The position numbers were made by a program, and so were the translations under genes. Below, piece by piece: positions 47,598-62,443 of a DNA stretch of 64,000 bases. The notes under the pieces are model-generated. The model saw nothing but the letters and a program-made list of their open reading frames with translations. It was not told the DNA's origin and searched no databases. The stretch's first letter is position 1, and the number at the start of each line of letters is the position of its first letter. The DNA lies in NCBI GenBank assembly GCA_013397845.1, contig VZTG01006775.1, forward strand, positions 100,073 to 164,072, given 5' to 3'. This stretch comes from Melanocharis versteri (Eukaryota > Chordata > Aves > Passeriformes > Melanocharitidae).

Positions 47598-50500
47598 CTA
47601 AATAAAAACAAAAAAGGGACATGAGGGACAAATGCATTGCACTGCTTTGTGAGCAACTTATTATTTGCTGACTGACCACTGCCCTTTTTCTTCTAGTTCA
47701 CCTGTTATGATACAACACTGCCCTCATGATGTGAAAATAGCAGTGAGAATGTAAGCTCTGCCACACTGCTTCAGCCCTGAGGTCTCTCCTGTCCTCAACA
47801 GAGGCCAGCAGTGACTGCTTGGGAAAAATTCTCTAAGAGGAAAGACAGAACAGCACTTCCTCTTCACACCTTCCCATTCAAGTAATCAGTGTCTTCCTGG
47901 CGAGGAGCTACATCACAAGGTATCTGTTCTCCATGATTTGACAAACATCTTTTTAAATCTTCATCTATCTAACAGTCCAAGGTAATGAATGTCACACTGC
48001 AGTTAATTTGTGTAAACCTCCTGCCTCCTCGTTTTGCCAAACAACACATCTTTTCTCAATTGCTCCGTTGTTACGGAAGGATTTAGTCAATAAATGAGTT
48101 TTCAACCTGCCATTTGATTCCTTGGCCTTCTTCCCTACACTGCTGATATGGGCATTAGTGGAGAGAGCTTTCTAGAGCCACTTCTGGGACCATTATTTAA
48201 TTCACAGATGCCTGACTTCAGAAGCTACACCAGCACAGACAGCCTGAGCTGAATTTGAACTACTGATGTAAAGGTCCTAAATACCCCAGATCCTGTTACC
48301 CAAATCCAAATCCACTGAGTCACTCATTCTCTTAAATCCATTGATACCCATAATAGGTAAAGCTGATCAGATTTCAGGCCTATAAGGTCAGGAAAAATCA
48401 AGGCATAAATATTAATCCGATTTCTTCTCCTTAAGAGACCAAAGCAATCAATACATTTGCTTCCTCACATCATAAACTAAGCACAAAATGTCCACATCAG
48501 GCTTTTAAATAGAAAAATAATTAATGCTAGAAAATGACCCTTCATATGACAAGTAAAGAATTCTAAAAGTCTTTAAATATGTATCTAGCTTTCCAAACAA
48601 ATAAACCTCAAGTCCTTTTTCACAAATATTGCCATCCACTGAGATGTTATATGCACAGAACATCTGTTTAATCTATAGCTGACTTGTCAAATGTCATCAA
48701 AACCAATTCCTACCTCACTATACTTCAGACTGTAACATTACTAAATCCAACCTTTTATTTTGTCTATTGACAAGAATAACATATTTTTGTTTCACATTCG
48801 ACATTCTTACTATTCTTACACATTCGACAAGCTTACTATTTAAAAGTATTTCTATGAGATGATGAAATACATGGATTAAAGTACCTGACAGCTACCAGAA
48901 AACCAGCTCTACCACCCAGCTCTTCTACAGGTAAAGTTGCACCATTCAATTTTAACAACTCCCATCCAGGAATTTGAGCAATACAAGGCCAGAGAAGAGG
49001 ACTCAGTGTGCTGTTGGTTTAGTTATATATTTCACTGTTCAGCTGCAAAAAGCCTGCACTTCTCTTAATCAGATTCTAAATTTACTGTTGATTCTTGCTC
49101 TTTAGGGGCAAAATCCACCAAACAGGGAGAGTAATGGGATTTAGGGTTTTTTAGTACAGCAGATTTAGAGCTATTAGGCAAAACAGGGTCTCTTTTACAA
49201 GAGAAAATGAAGAGTCACTACAAAATATGCTTACTCAAGGAAGAAAAGCTAATGAGGGAGAAAACACAGAACTGATGTTTGACTTGCAGCAACAAAGCCA
49301 ATATTGAACTGAGAGAGAAAAACATCGTTAATGCTCATCCTCTATCATTTTCATTACTGGCTGTCTTCTTCATCTCTGACTCTCCCTAGCAATTATTTAA
49401 CCTCTGAGGTGTCCCATTAGTTTCATTCAAGACTGGAATTCATAGGATAAAGAAATCCAGAATTCATGACATTATTATGTGTAGACCTGTGGCCTCTCTG
49501 AAATTTTGTTTTCCTGGAAAAATTTCTGATAAACTACTGTCAAGGGAATATGGTTTAAACCATGTACACCTGCCTCTTCCAAACAGCCAAAGGGATCAAT
49601 TTCAAGTTTATCAGGTCTTTCCCTGAGACTGAAACAACTGGCCAAATTTTAGCCTGGTGTGAGGGATGATGAATGAACACCACGCCCCAGATAACACAAC
49701 CCTGCAAAGTCGAAGTGAGAACACACCCTGCACTGGAGAGGTTTTGGGGGAGTCACATACCAGAGCAGCTGCAGTTGTTGTCATCAAATACTTCCAAAAC
49801 AGTTTCGTGAGTTTTCTGCCTCTGTAACATTTCTACAGGTCATGAGTGGGATCCTTTCTACAGCAGGTATCTGCTGGAAAACATTCTGAATCTCAACTAA
49901 TTCAGGACTCATCTTGCATGCCTGACTTGCTGTGATCATCTGGGAAAATGGCTGCTAAAAATCAGTCATTTATAATGTATTAGGAAAACCTTTTGGATCT
50001 AGAAGGCAATGAAATATTCACACATTCTAGACATCTGCTTTTGCCCTTTTAGGGCTGCTAAACCCTCATTCAGCTGTTCAGTGTGCAGCTTCCTGGGGTC
50101 TCATGCTACTGTGCTGTGCATTAAAATATTTGCACCTCAACCCTCATGGCAGTAACAGGTAACACTGATTAAGTGCACATCTGCCCCAAACATTCTTCAG
50201 TCAAGGTGAGAGATGGTTAAAGGTTCTTGTCTTCTCACTATGCTGAGTCCTCCTCACCTTCCCAAGTTCACATCCAGAAATCCTTCGCAGGTCTCTGTGC
50301 TACGCAGCCACTGGGGTTTGATTTATCATACTGCCTGTGGTCCATTCCAAATTATTTCATTTTGGTTGAGTCGTCAGGACTATCCAAACCATCAAGTACA
50401 AACTGTGACCCACATCTTAGAGGACTGTCCCTAAGCTAAGGTTGAGTCAGATAAATTAATTGCTGTAAATATCTTGGTTTTGCTTACCTAGAAGTGCTAA

Positions 50501-51149
50501 AACCAAGGAAAATAATATTTAATATTTTTACTTCGCATACAAATTCTTAAATGGAATTGAATTAATTGACAGCAGTTTATTGTCAAATGAAATATTAAAC
50601 CTATCTGTTGCTGTCACTGCCTATAAAGCCTCTGTTAAATCATCAGGCACTCGCCTTTGCCCTAAAAGCAAAGAACATCAGTTATCAATTTATAACAACC
50701 TAAGACCTCTTCTGACTTGCCTATTTATCTTCTACCCACATTGACAAATCTGAAATAGGTTCTCAGATAAAATCTCACTCGAACACAGCAGACAGAAAAA
50801 ATTAAATTAAAAAAAGTAGAAGTACGTTCTCATTCACCAAATACTTCCAGAGCCTTAGAACTGCAGAGTGAAGAAACAGTGACCAAAGCAATTCTATAAG
50901 CATAATTATAAATGTAGATAAATGGATGCTAAATTTGAGTAGCTTTCTGTGGCACTGCAAATATCACTGATCAGTGACTGATCAAAGATAAAACAGTTTT
51001 AGTTATTTTCCATATACTACAAATATATGTACCGTACACAATATGCACATTATATGCATGTTCATGTTAATGAAATAGATACAAGATTATTTTAGATAGT
51101 ATTAAGGCTCTATTTATTCTGGTAATTCCAAGACTTACACTGGAATCAA

Positions 51150-51215
51150 GTCTGTGTCAACACTGACCTTCAGTTTCCCAGTCTACAAAGCAGGTTAAAT
51201 TACATTTAATGTCCT
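51150..51215 (+). repeat. MIR-like fragment (weak)
   Basis: GTCAACACTGACCTTCAGTTT then CCCAGTCTACAAAGCAGGTT resembles the MIR segment CTCAGTTTCCTCATCTGTAAAATGGG, with several changes. Confidence 0.45.
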
Positions 51216-54200
51216 ACATAAAATACTTTGGAGAAACACTACCAAGGAAAACCATTATAGAAATGTATTCTTCATAACCAGTCTTAAAAATGAAACCATG
51301 TAATCACATCTCTAATGCTTATGAAGGACAGTTGGAGGCTCAGTGACCAGGATTCATGGATGATGGATTATACAGGGGAGCTGGATGTGTTTATTCTGCA
51401 GAGGACATGTCCCAAGTAACATGAGCAAAAGCACAAACTCCATTACGTGTTATAACAACACCAAGACCTATAATAATAGTTGACAATGAGAAACCACATT
51501 TTTCGTACCAGATTTTTCACAGATCACCTTTTCAGACTCAGAAGCTATAAATTTCCAGCCTTTTCCCAGCATGCTATTCTCCCAAGACTTCAACTTGGAG
51601 GTTACAAATCCTCCTTAGCTGATTAAGCCATTTGAAAAGCCTCTGTGGACTGTTTACAGAGGGATTTGAAGGCTCCCTCTGATGGGGCTGGGTAATGACC
51701 CTGCACAGTTGTCCAGAGTGAGAAAGTGGCAGAACAGAGGCACTGGGTCACACAGTGTGCACCCAGCTTAGAGACCTCTACCAGTTTAAAAGGTAAACTG
51801 AAGGGTTAGGAGGCGTTTCAAGCACCATTTGAACACCATTCTCTGAGCTCCTGTACAGCCCCTTCTCACCCTGCTGATGCTCCAACCTCTTCACAGCACT
51901 CATTCGCCTTCTCTCCATCAACTTCGCTTGTTTGGGGACCTCCTGAAGCCAAAAATGTTCTCTCACTCCTACTCGTCAAGGAAGGCAGTGGTGGGTATTG
52001 CAAGAATTATTCCAACCCAGGAGCTGCAAATACAGCTGCAGACAAGCTGACACAACATGTCCCAAAAACCCAGCTGAAAAAGTACCTGTGCTGAGCTCAC
52101 GAACAGCGCTAACCCCGGCGTAACAGCACTTCAAAAGCCAAGGACTGTATTTTCTGAGCCCAACCCCTCTGCCCCCACTTGCCACAAGACTACCTTTTAT
52201 TCTCTGAGTGCTGGTAAAGCTCTAGGCCGATTAAATAAATGTTTTCCTCTTTGGTGAATGTGAGAGCTTAAGATTTCCTATTACTCATGCCTTCAGCTCT
52301 GTCCTTCCTTCCAGAACAACGGTGAACAAGAGCCAGAGAGAACAATAACAAGAATCCCGCTAGGAGAGCTCACATGCCAGTGGGTCTGGTAGAGGAAGAA
52401 CTAATTACCAACAGACATGTTCTGCTGGCCAAAGGACACAATTAAGCGCATATTTGTCGTGTTACATTTGCACAGCTGCACTCACTCACTCTCCTTTCAG
52501 AGATAACTTAGCAGTCACCTGACAGAGAGCTGTTAAACACATAGAAAGCTTTACTTTTCTATTTAAATACTACAAAAACTATTCTGTAGTTGAAAGAGTG
52601 CATTTGAGACTAAAAGCACTTCCCTTTTTCCCTTTTCTTTTCTAGTTTTTATGAACAGTTATAATAGCCCCATTTGACAGACAAACCTATCCAATATTTA
52701 TTCCTACCATGACTGAGGAGAATGACTTGATTTCTTAACTCTCTTAAGGACTAAGGAGCAGCACAAAGAATAATTCAGACTCATCTTTTAAGCCCCTTAA
52801 GGAATGTCATGAATTGTAAAACAGGAACTGTGGCAGTAGCCTACCATTTTCCAGTGAAGCTTTATTTTAATTACTTGCAGAGGTCACAGAACCTTCAACC
52901 CTGTTTGATGTTCGGTGTAACATCAAATTCCATTGTTTCCTTCTCTGCAGGCTTCTGTGATCTCACGAGCGGCTGGAACAGCATAAACACTATGAAGACC
53001 AAAATTTGCTTCTAATAACATCCTGACCCAAACTGTCCACTCATTTTTCCCAGGCTCTTATCTGTTGAGCAGGTCACTACAAATATCTGTGCTCAGAAAA
53101 AAACATAAAAGTGCCATTTCTTTGCTTCCAGAGGATTTCAGAATCTACCATAAGTTTCTTTATTACTACCAATGGAAGGAAAGTGAAATAAAAATTTTAA
53201 AAAACTAGTCCTTGTCTAATACGCATCTTTAAAATCGGGACCTCCTAAAGCTGTTTTTCACACTACTGTCACAACACCTCAATGGAAACAGCTCTCAGCA
53301 CGGCCTCTGCCTCTGTTCAACCTGTGGGAGGATGCAGCAGCAGGAAGCTGAGTTCACACTGCCAGTTCCCAAGCTGATGGAGCTGCAACAGACAAGATTG
53401 GGGAAAAGTGGGAAATGGAGCGTGAGGCTGTGACTGTAAATCTGAATGACAACATGCATGGAAGAGACACGGGAGACCCTCCGAGCCCTCCACTGATTGC
53501 TGTGCTGCCTCGGGTGAGACAAAACCCCAGCTGCCCTGCTGTTATGAACACTTGCACTGTTAATTCATGCCCAGTGTCTGATTCTATACAAGAATACTTC
53601 CCAGCATTACAACAGTGACTGACAATGTCATGCCAGTATATTCCTTAATGGATGGACTGTAATAAACTTTGTAACTTATTAATGTTATTTCCATCGACAC
53701 ACAATATTGTTATACCCATCAGCTGCTGCTGACAGCAGTGCAATTATTCACTGCATGGAATACAGTTTTCCTTATAGCAGAGTTGTGAGTAATCATTCAG
53801 TCTAAATCCCCAGCTGTGAAACTGCTCTACTGGCATGAAGAAACAGCCCTGAATACCAGCTGGGCTTGCTTTAGTAAGACCCTAGAAGTTACTTGTGATT
53901 GCACTGTCAGCTCTGCTTTGAGTTCTCACTTTCCTGCAACACCCAAAGTTGAGCAAGTTGCACACACAGGTGAGATGTTTAACTACCAGTAATGATCTTC
54001 ATGGAGCTGTTCATTCTGTCTTTATGGGGCAAATCCACCTACTGCTACACACAGGAGCAAAGCTGAGAATTCATGTTACTTACACAGCTAACAGCAGGTC
54101 AGTACGAAGAAGGGAATTCCACTCTACAAAGAAATGTACGCACAGGAGCCCAAAGTGGCTGGCTAGAATCTTGTGGGCAGCACAAAGGAGCAAAGCAACT

Positions 54201-57200
54201 GCAAACACAGCTTTATGGCCTACTGCCAGGATTTCAGCATCATCTCTGCCAGGGTGTTATGTTAGATTTATGTACAGAGAAACCTAGATCCACTAACAGA
54301 ATAAGCAGTTAATCAGAAGCAATCCAGAAGAAATATACGTACTATATTTTATTAAGTTTCATTTCTATCTAATTATAATACAAATCTGTGAATTCACTGC
54401 CTTCATTACCCTTATTTTAGGTGCACATGAAGGCAAAATCCAGCATCCGCCACTTAATTTCCTTTTAAACCCCATTTATTACAAAGATTTTTTTTTTTTA
54501 ATTCTGGACTCCTCAGCAGCAAGTATCTGACACAAATCCCTTCTCTATTTCTCAACAATGCTGGAACAGGTCCAGTTTATAAGTACAGGTGTGGGCTTTC
54601 TATATCTTCCGTAATCTTCAGGCTTCACAAAACATTGGATAAGTAAATATTCCTTTATCTTGTATACATTTTGTCCAGTATGATTTTTGACATGGAAAGA
54701 TACTTGAGAAACTGAAGGACCTGCTTACAGCCACGTTCATATTGTTGAATTAGTCTGTAATTAGAATTAACCAGCAAAGCTACTTTACAGTAACTCCACC
54801 AAGGGCCTTTTCAAACAGCCTAATTCTAATGCTGGAGTAACTGTGATTTTGACTCCAGCAGCCAGAAGAAAGCCTGTGCTGATTGCAAGGGCGCAGTGTA
54901 GGTGTGCTGAGCTGTACTGAGTGCCCTGTGCCTGCAGCACGGTGTGAAAGCCACTCCAGCCCCAGCTCCCAGCCTGCTGAGAGCAGAGCAAAGCCCTGGG
55001 CTTGGTTCAGTGCCGAGTGCCAGCTCTGTGGCACAAGTGAAGGGACAGCAGGGAGCCCTGGGAATGGATTTTTGTACCGGATGCACATAATATCCAATCT
55101 TCCGCAACACCGGGAATCTCCCGCTTTCCAAGTCATCCTCGTGTTTTCCTCCATTAGGGGATGACAGAACCACTGAGTTACCAGGAATATGGGAGCTCAG
55201 GAGGGAGACAGGACCCTGTTTCTCCTTTTAACTCTTCACATGAAGGGACTGTTGGTCCCTCGACCCCTTCCTCTGGCCGGACCTCGAATAACAGAGCTTG
55301 ATGTTTGTGCATTAGCAGGTCACGTCCACTGCAGCTGTATTTGCAGTGCTGCGACAACAGCTCCGAAACAATGGGAAGTAACTTGAACTGGAAATAACTT
55401 CCTCAGTCAGTAGAAATACAGCTAATCCCAACCTGCCGAAATTTAGCTAGAAAAGTCAGTAATAAACCTCTTCTGTATCTTAAAAAACCTCAACGGGATT
55501 ATTTCATAAATAAGAAAGTTTTGCACCTGACAGCAGGTAATAAATACTGGACATCATCCTAATACAAAAAGCTTTTTATCATTTTCAAAAATTAGCAATT
55601 ATCTGCAATCATGATTTGATTGCGTGTAGGGACAAACAGAAATAGAGAGCAGTGTTAGATATGCATATATAATTATACATGCATGTGGCATTTGGAAGGA
55701 ACATACATATTCCTAGATCTTAAAGTAACCATAAAAGTAAAACCCAACAATTTTTAAGACATTCTGCTGCAGGCCCCATCATAAGAACTGAGATAATATT
55801 AACTAAAGAGATGAAAAGAGGCAGCAACTAAGTCATTAAAATAGAAATAAATATAACTAATAAGAAAGATAAATTTACCAAAGAAATACCTAGGAAGAGT
55901 ATGCTTAAAGACAATAAAAATCTTTATTAGAGCATGATGTGAAAAAACCAAACTAAGATCAGGCAAAGTTCCCTTGTGAGCTGTAGATGAAAAATGATGA
56001 AAGATGACACAGAAAAGGCAGGAGTATTCAGGATGTGTATCTTTAGGGTCTGTATTGAAAATTTCCTGTTTGATGTTTATTGAGCAAGATTTCTTTTTAA
56101 TCGTGCTTTTTATGAATCAAGATTTACAAGTTATTCAAGACCTGAGGCTTAGGAGAAGTGTAGCTAGGCATTGCTCAGACAGATGGCCCTGATAGCAGGA
56201 GAGGCTCTGCTGAGCCAGACACCTCAGAGATCACTTCCTTCAGCCCACAGCATGAGGTACTGCTGGCCAAGACAAGAACACAAAACCTTCCCTGGTAAAT
56301 CTGCTGGTGACTCACAGGCAATGCTTGTTCAAGCCACCTAAACCAACCAAGTATGTTCTAACAGACTGATGTAAAATGCCTGCAAATTGAGAAGGCAAGG
56401 CCCTGTGAGACTGAGAGCCATATTCTGGGCAACAGCAACTGACAGAGGCAGTTGGGGAACATCATTAAAATCTCCCAGAAAAGGCTGTCACAGAGTACCT
56501 GAAAGGGCCTGCTCTTCTGATCATTTAATGTATACAAAGAATATAAAGGAAAAGCAGAAAAAATTTTGTAACACTGGTGAGTGCATACAGGTGGATTTGC
56601 AGAAGGGAATCCAGTGGAGAACCATCAACACAAGGTGAGGCTTCAGCTGTGATCCTGAAGGACTGAGAGTCAAATCATTACTCTGATAAAAGCTTCAGAG
56701 GGGACTAGATCACAATGACAGGCAATTAAAAGCAGAGAAAGGAGGTAATAGCAGGAAAGAGCAGGAGTTTTTTAATCCCATTGAAAACTGTGACATCAAA
56801 AAGGTGGAATTAGACAAATTTAACCTCAAAACAAGGTGAAGTTTCTAAAAAGCAAAGGTAATTTAAGCAGTATGAGGGAAAACTTTTGGCCTTGCAATTG
56901 TTCTGCAGCTTTCATGACCAGGTAATTTCCCAAAGGATAAGCTTTCATTTGGTTTCTAGGGAAAAGCTCTGATTTTGAAAAGAGAAGGTCAAGCAAGATG
57001 ACTCTAGCAGTGCTTCTGACCTTAAAATCCATTCCAATGGACATTACATAGAGAGAAGATTTTACAATGCATCAGGCAGCTCCTAGGGAGCACAGGTCAC
57101 ACTGGAAAAATTTCCAACAGAGTTAAATCAGTTCACTGAGACCTGTCTTGGCTAAACAGCAAAATTCCTGGTATAGCAGGGCCCTTGCAGCTAGAAGGCA

Positions 57201-60200
57201 GCTTTGGTTCACTTGTGGTTCACTGAGACAGTTCAAGTGCAAGGCCAGGAGAAGTTCTGGGGTTGGGAGAGCTGCATCAGCCCCAAAAATTGCTACTGAC
57301 CCTGAGAGCCCAGCACTGTGACAGGGCTCTGTGCTGTGGGCAAGGCTGGGAGAACAGCTCGAGGAAAAACTCATGGTGAACTGTTCAGTGGGCAAGAGCA
57401 AACCAGTTTCTAACTGGTGGAGAAAGTGAGTGCTTGGGAGTTTAAGCAACTCACCCTGGACCAAAATTAATGCTTGCAGCAGAGCCAAGCAGAGAACGCA
57501 AATTCTCAGAGTCCCAGCCCTGCTGGACCTCCGCGTAGCCCAGCACTAGACCTAAACAACTGCAGCCAATTTTCTTGTTTGTCTCACACAGAACTGCCTT
57601 TCCAGTTGTCTGTCAGAAGGCTGATTCAGGATCCATGCAAGCTTTGGCATGTGGTTCAGCAAAGCCTGGGCTCCATTCTGATATCTGCACTCATTTCAGA
57701 GGGAGTGTCCCAAAAACAACAGAGAAACAAGAGTTGCAAGGGCCAGAGGAGGGGAGAAAGCAACCAAGCATGAGGTCAGACTCAGTACATCCACAGAAAA
57801 AAAACAGAGAACATAAAACAAAAGTAGCCTGTAAGAAACAAAGTAGACGTGCAACATGCAACTACTCATGCCAGCTTGTACCACGGAGACTGATGGATTG
57901 TTCTGATAGGGAAACATCTTAGGTGGGAATTAAGCAGGCAATATTTTTTTCTATTAGTGACTAGAGCCTGCTCTGGTAGGAAACTGATCCTATTGCAATC
58001 AGTTTGATCTGATAATGCTTTAAAAACTCTAAAGAATGGGTTTTATCCTTGATTAACTGCAATGCTACCTTTGGAAATCTCTCACAGCAAGAGGTCACAA
58101 CAAACAACAGATGACAATCTAGGGAAAGGACAAATTTACTTCAACTGTTTTTCCTTTCCAGTCACTCTACAATCATCCATATCAGCTATGAGCCTGTATT
58201 TGACTACATCCAGACATTTCTCAGGAATCCTTGTTTTGTAATTCTGGCCAAAGCATTTATGTTAAATTAAATGTAAAATGGAAATAAGAAAGGACATCAG
58301 GGTGACCAGTCGATAGTTAGTGCAAAGAACAACTCTGAATAAATGTCAGACCACCAACATGTACTCTGCTAGAAGCAGAGCCTTGTCTTTTTGGCAGAAG
58401 TCCTTTTTTTTTTTTTTTTTCTATTTGTCAGTCTTCTAACTGCTGATACACATGATTTCCAATTGCAGCTGCAGAACTATGCAAGTACATTTTTGAATCC
58501 TTGCTGGCATGAATATCCAGAGTATGCATGTTGGAGCCAAGACACAGGGATTTTACTCCCTATCTTGTTTACTTCAGCACCATATAAAAATCAAGATTTC
58601 TAATTACCACAGAAAAACTATTCCCACATATTACTGCAGTGATGAACAGGAAAGAGCTGATGGACACAAAGTAGAAAGGGATATCTAACAACATTTGCTG
58701 CCATTTGATCTTCAACTGACTACAGCATCTCCCTGATTTTGCCTCAACAGCAGTAGTGCAAGGGTGATGGTGAGATAAATCTGCTTAAGGTTTTTTACTG
58801 CCTCACTCTTTTCACTGCTAGGAAAAAATATTTTTCAGCCAAGATGCAACTACTTTACAGAACTCTAAGCAACAGCAAATCCATCTTTATGCATACAAAT
58901 CTCTCTCTCCAAATTCTACATGTAAAAGTCAATTTCTTAACTTTTTAACTTATACTCAAATGATTTACAACAGTATTTCCTTGACCTCTGCAAATGACAA
59001 AAAATCCCAAACTAGTTTCACAGATAGTTTAAATGCTAGAGTATCTGCATTACTGGCGATGAAAAGATGCATCTCTTACTGTGTTCTATTTTTCCCTCTT
59101 AGAAAGAAAAAGGCTTGTAATAAATGTCACAAAACCCAGACATCTATCTAAAGAGCTTTTAGACCTGTACGATCTTCTCATGTAGCATGAGCACATAATT
59201 AAAATCTACCCATCTGTACTTCAGGTGGTCATTTCAAACATTTAATCACCCATAAAATACTCACATGATCATATTTCTTCATCTGTAAAACCACCTGCTC
59301 AGCAAAGACAGGTGTTAATTCTGTGGACTTCAAAGTCCCTAGAGATTCCAAACATATCTTTTGGGCTAGTTTTTGTTTTTCTTAACTTTTTTTTCCCCCC
59401 TCAGGAAAACACCCTGACAAACAGACAAAAGAGAGAGGGGACTGAGAGTCCCCACAGAGTAAATGCTGAGCACAGTACCAGGATGGAGCCTGTCACAAGA
59501 AGGTGACAGCTACAGACTTGCCTCAACAGGCTCTTCTCCCCTTCTCATGTTTCAAGCACGTTATTGCTGCATTCTTCCCAACAGTTCTTTTTTATGGGAG
59601 GTAGGTATAAGTTCTACCCTCATCCTCTAGAATTCAGTCATAAACTCTTCACTGATAGGAAGACTTAAAGCAGGACTTGAAAATGAAACATCAGAATCCT
59701 GCAAAAAAATATTTCACCATTTAATCCATTTTTCAGTGTGATCTCTGTCCAGGAGAAAGAAATAGTGACTGGCTGTTATAATTTCATATTGCTGCAGAGT
59801 GCACAGCCACATTCCCCTGTCACCACATCCCAGCTGCCAGGGGGGCTGTGATGCTGGAGGAACTTCTGGGTTCAGTTTAAACACTTTGGGGCAAGGATCA
59901 TGATTAGCTTTATATCTCTCTTGTGGGTGATTTTGGCAGGTAGCACCAGCACAATGCAAAGGTTTAAAAGATGGACGGAAGAAGTTATGGGGGCTTACAA
60001 AACAAAAACAGAGTATTATGATTTCTCTAAAGGAGTCTGCTCCAAGAGAACAAGATGTGTTCTGCAGTACAACCAAGCAACTGAATTCTTAATACAGTTA
60101 TCTAACAGAAATAATATATTCATCCGTGTAAGTTACTCTTTTGCTAAAAGCTGCTACGTGTCCTGTGCACCTCTAAGACATGAAAAAGCTACTTATTTTG

Positions 60201-61589
60201 TCTGCTCCCTGTTACTGGAATACATGCAATGGCTATTTGTCACAAAGGCTGTTGGTGGTGGCAAGAAACTTTGTACTAATATAAATGCCACTACTGAAAT
60301 GTCATTTTAAAGAATTTTGACCTGTCTGCTGAAGTTTTTTATTAATATTTAGTACAAGAAACACACTAGAGAATATTTAACTAAATCAAAAAGGTAAACA
60401 CTAAAGATGCTTTGCTAGGAAATACAGATCCTAATCAGCAGCACTGTACTCATAAAAGCAATTTATAAAGATAAGCCATGATTTTATAAGCACCTGAGAG
60501 ATTTCACAAATCCCTTAGTGGCAATAAGGAAGCTTTAATTGGTTATTTTTTCAAATTACTTGTTACAACCTGCTCTTATTATTCACCATCTTTACATCCT
60601 CTTAACATTCCTCCCCTTCCTATTGATGTTCAAATTGACTGAAGGATGGTTTCCAAACCTCTGCTGAGAAGTTAATGCCTTGTGATTATGCTGCCATAGC
60701 AACTGAACTTCTGTTAGGGCTCTGTCAACTTCAGATACTCTTTTGTCATCTTTATACATCAAGTATTTCCCAACTACAGATACCCCTCCTGCCAAATTCA
60801 GTCTTTTGATGGGGGGAATCACCAAAATCCTGTTAGAAAGATCTTTACATCAAGCATTTAATGTTATTTTTCTGCAGGTATATTAATTCTAGATTTTTGA
60901 TCTTGTGCCTGGTGTGGTGTTCTCAGCAATTACAGCAGGGTGTTTTTCATCAGGGAAGGGTAGTCTAAATTAAGCTAAATCTATGCTGTTACTCAGCTAC
61001 ATAGGCAACCTGTCTGAACCATTTACCCATATCCTGAGTTATTATTCAACTTTTCATTTCCCTGCTTTTATCCAAACAAACCCCACATTAAGGAAAAAAA
61101 AAATCAGCATTCCATATTAACTCATAAAGCACATTTCTCAGCAAAAAGGCAGGGAAACTGGAAACAGACGCTAACCTTATTTCTCTGTACAAATCTCCAA
61201 AGTGATCAAAAGAGCCAAGAAACTCTATCAAGAATTATTTAAGATAGAGAATCGTATTGTTCCTCCACACAGCAGCAATCAGTTGCAATCAGAAACAGCC
61301 CAAGCTCTGTGCCATTCTCCTCTCTTCCTGGCAGTTTAAAAACATGTGTAGCTGCACTCTCTTTATCTAAACCACAGAATTATACACAGCCTTTAAAAAA
61401 AAATTCCTTCTGGTGCAGAGGAGCAAAAGTACAAGTGCCCCATTATGATCCCCCCGGCAAGATATTCAGTCCCATCACAAAGCTGCGCGCCCCTCTCCCT
61501 CCCCCAGCAAAGCCATGACCCTTTCCAGTTCAGCTCCAGTTTCACAGGAAGGGGTTTACCTCCTGATGGGGATTTTTCAGTCCAAGTCC

Positions 61590-61760
61590 ATTTCCTCCCC
61601 AGCTTCGCTGAGGCTCAGGCAGGAGCAGCAGCGCTGGTTCTGCTCTCCCCGAACCGGCTCGGCTGCGCCGGGAGCGGCACCCAGCGCGGAGCCTCACTCC
61701 TCCTCCTCCTCCTCCCGCAGCCCTCTCCTGCACACACCCACCAAAACCAGCAGATAACCC
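61590..61760. promoter_or_regulatory. CpG cluster with (TCC)n tract, candidate alternative promoter
   Basis: About 11 CpGs fall within about 130 bases around GAACCGGCTCGGCTGCGCCG, followed by a TCC repeat at about 61698-61714, inside an AT-rich intron. On the gene's sense strand, a GGAG then GTAAAC site lies just downstream (about 61556-61565) and could be a first-exon donor. The position, upstream of the LIM4 exon, would suit a shorter abLIM1 form. Confidence 0.4.
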
Positions 61761-62401
61761 TCCCTGCACGTTAAACCCACTCGGGCAGCAGCTCCCATCC
61801 CATTCTGGAAAAGGAAAAGGGGAAGAACACCGGCCGAGGCAGGGGCAGGACCATGCTCATCACTTTCGTGTGTCACTATTTGATGCCGACACAATTCAGA
61901 ACATTTTTCCCTTGGGGAGAGGCGTCTGCTGAGTATAAACTCGGCACTCTCCTCCTCTGGAAGTTATTCAATATTACTTCCCCAGCTTCTGAAGAATTTA
62001 TACAGCCTCCCGGGTGTTAGTCTAGTTTTGTCAGAAACATGTAGTTTCACTGAGATTGTATTCTAGCCCAATTCAGACTGATGCAGAGCGAGTGCTGGGG
62101 CTGCTTCTCACACGGGTACCTGTATCCCTCTATCCTGTTTGCACATTTTGGAGCGAGATCATGCTGCAGTCACATTCTGGGAACACCGGGTGAGTTTTCA
62201 ATGGGCTCTGTGCTCTGACCCTGTCTGATCTCTCCCAGGTATTTTCCACAATCAAAAAGGCCCTGTGCCCTGCTGTATACACCTGACTAAGAGGGCAAAT
62301 GACCACAGCATGTGCTTCTGCTTTTGTTACCATTTACCCGGGACATTCAAGCAACATGGTCACATCTCCTCCTTTATTCTAAAGGCAGTAAAATTAAACA
62401 T

Positions 62402-62443
62402 AAACAAAGCAAATTACAGAACTAACAAAGCAAATTACAGAAC
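62402..62443. repeat. Tandem duplication of a 21-bp unit
   Basis: AAACAAAGCAAATTACAGAAC is followed directly by TAACAAAGCAAATTACAGAAC (one difference), and then by a partial third copy, AAACAAAGCA. Confidence 0.95.

Noticed and set aside
52660..52700. Possible MIR piece (ATAATAGCCCCATTTGACAG)
   Set aside because: Only about 20 bases resemble the consensus, which is too short to support.
59312..59506. Plus-strand frame after a perfect-looking TTTTTTTTCCCCCCTCAG acceptor
   Set aside because: There is no matching donor or homologous peptide, and it lies on the strand opposite to the gene. I judged it a chance pyrimidine tract.
60592..60825. 77-codon minus-strand frame with many charged residues
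   Set aside because: I could not match it to a LIM exon or a transposon protein, and no splice sites frame it.
61445..61774. Overlapping open frames on both strands over the CpG cluster
   Set aside because: High GC lowers stop frequency, and no domain is seen. I kept the region only as a possible promoter.
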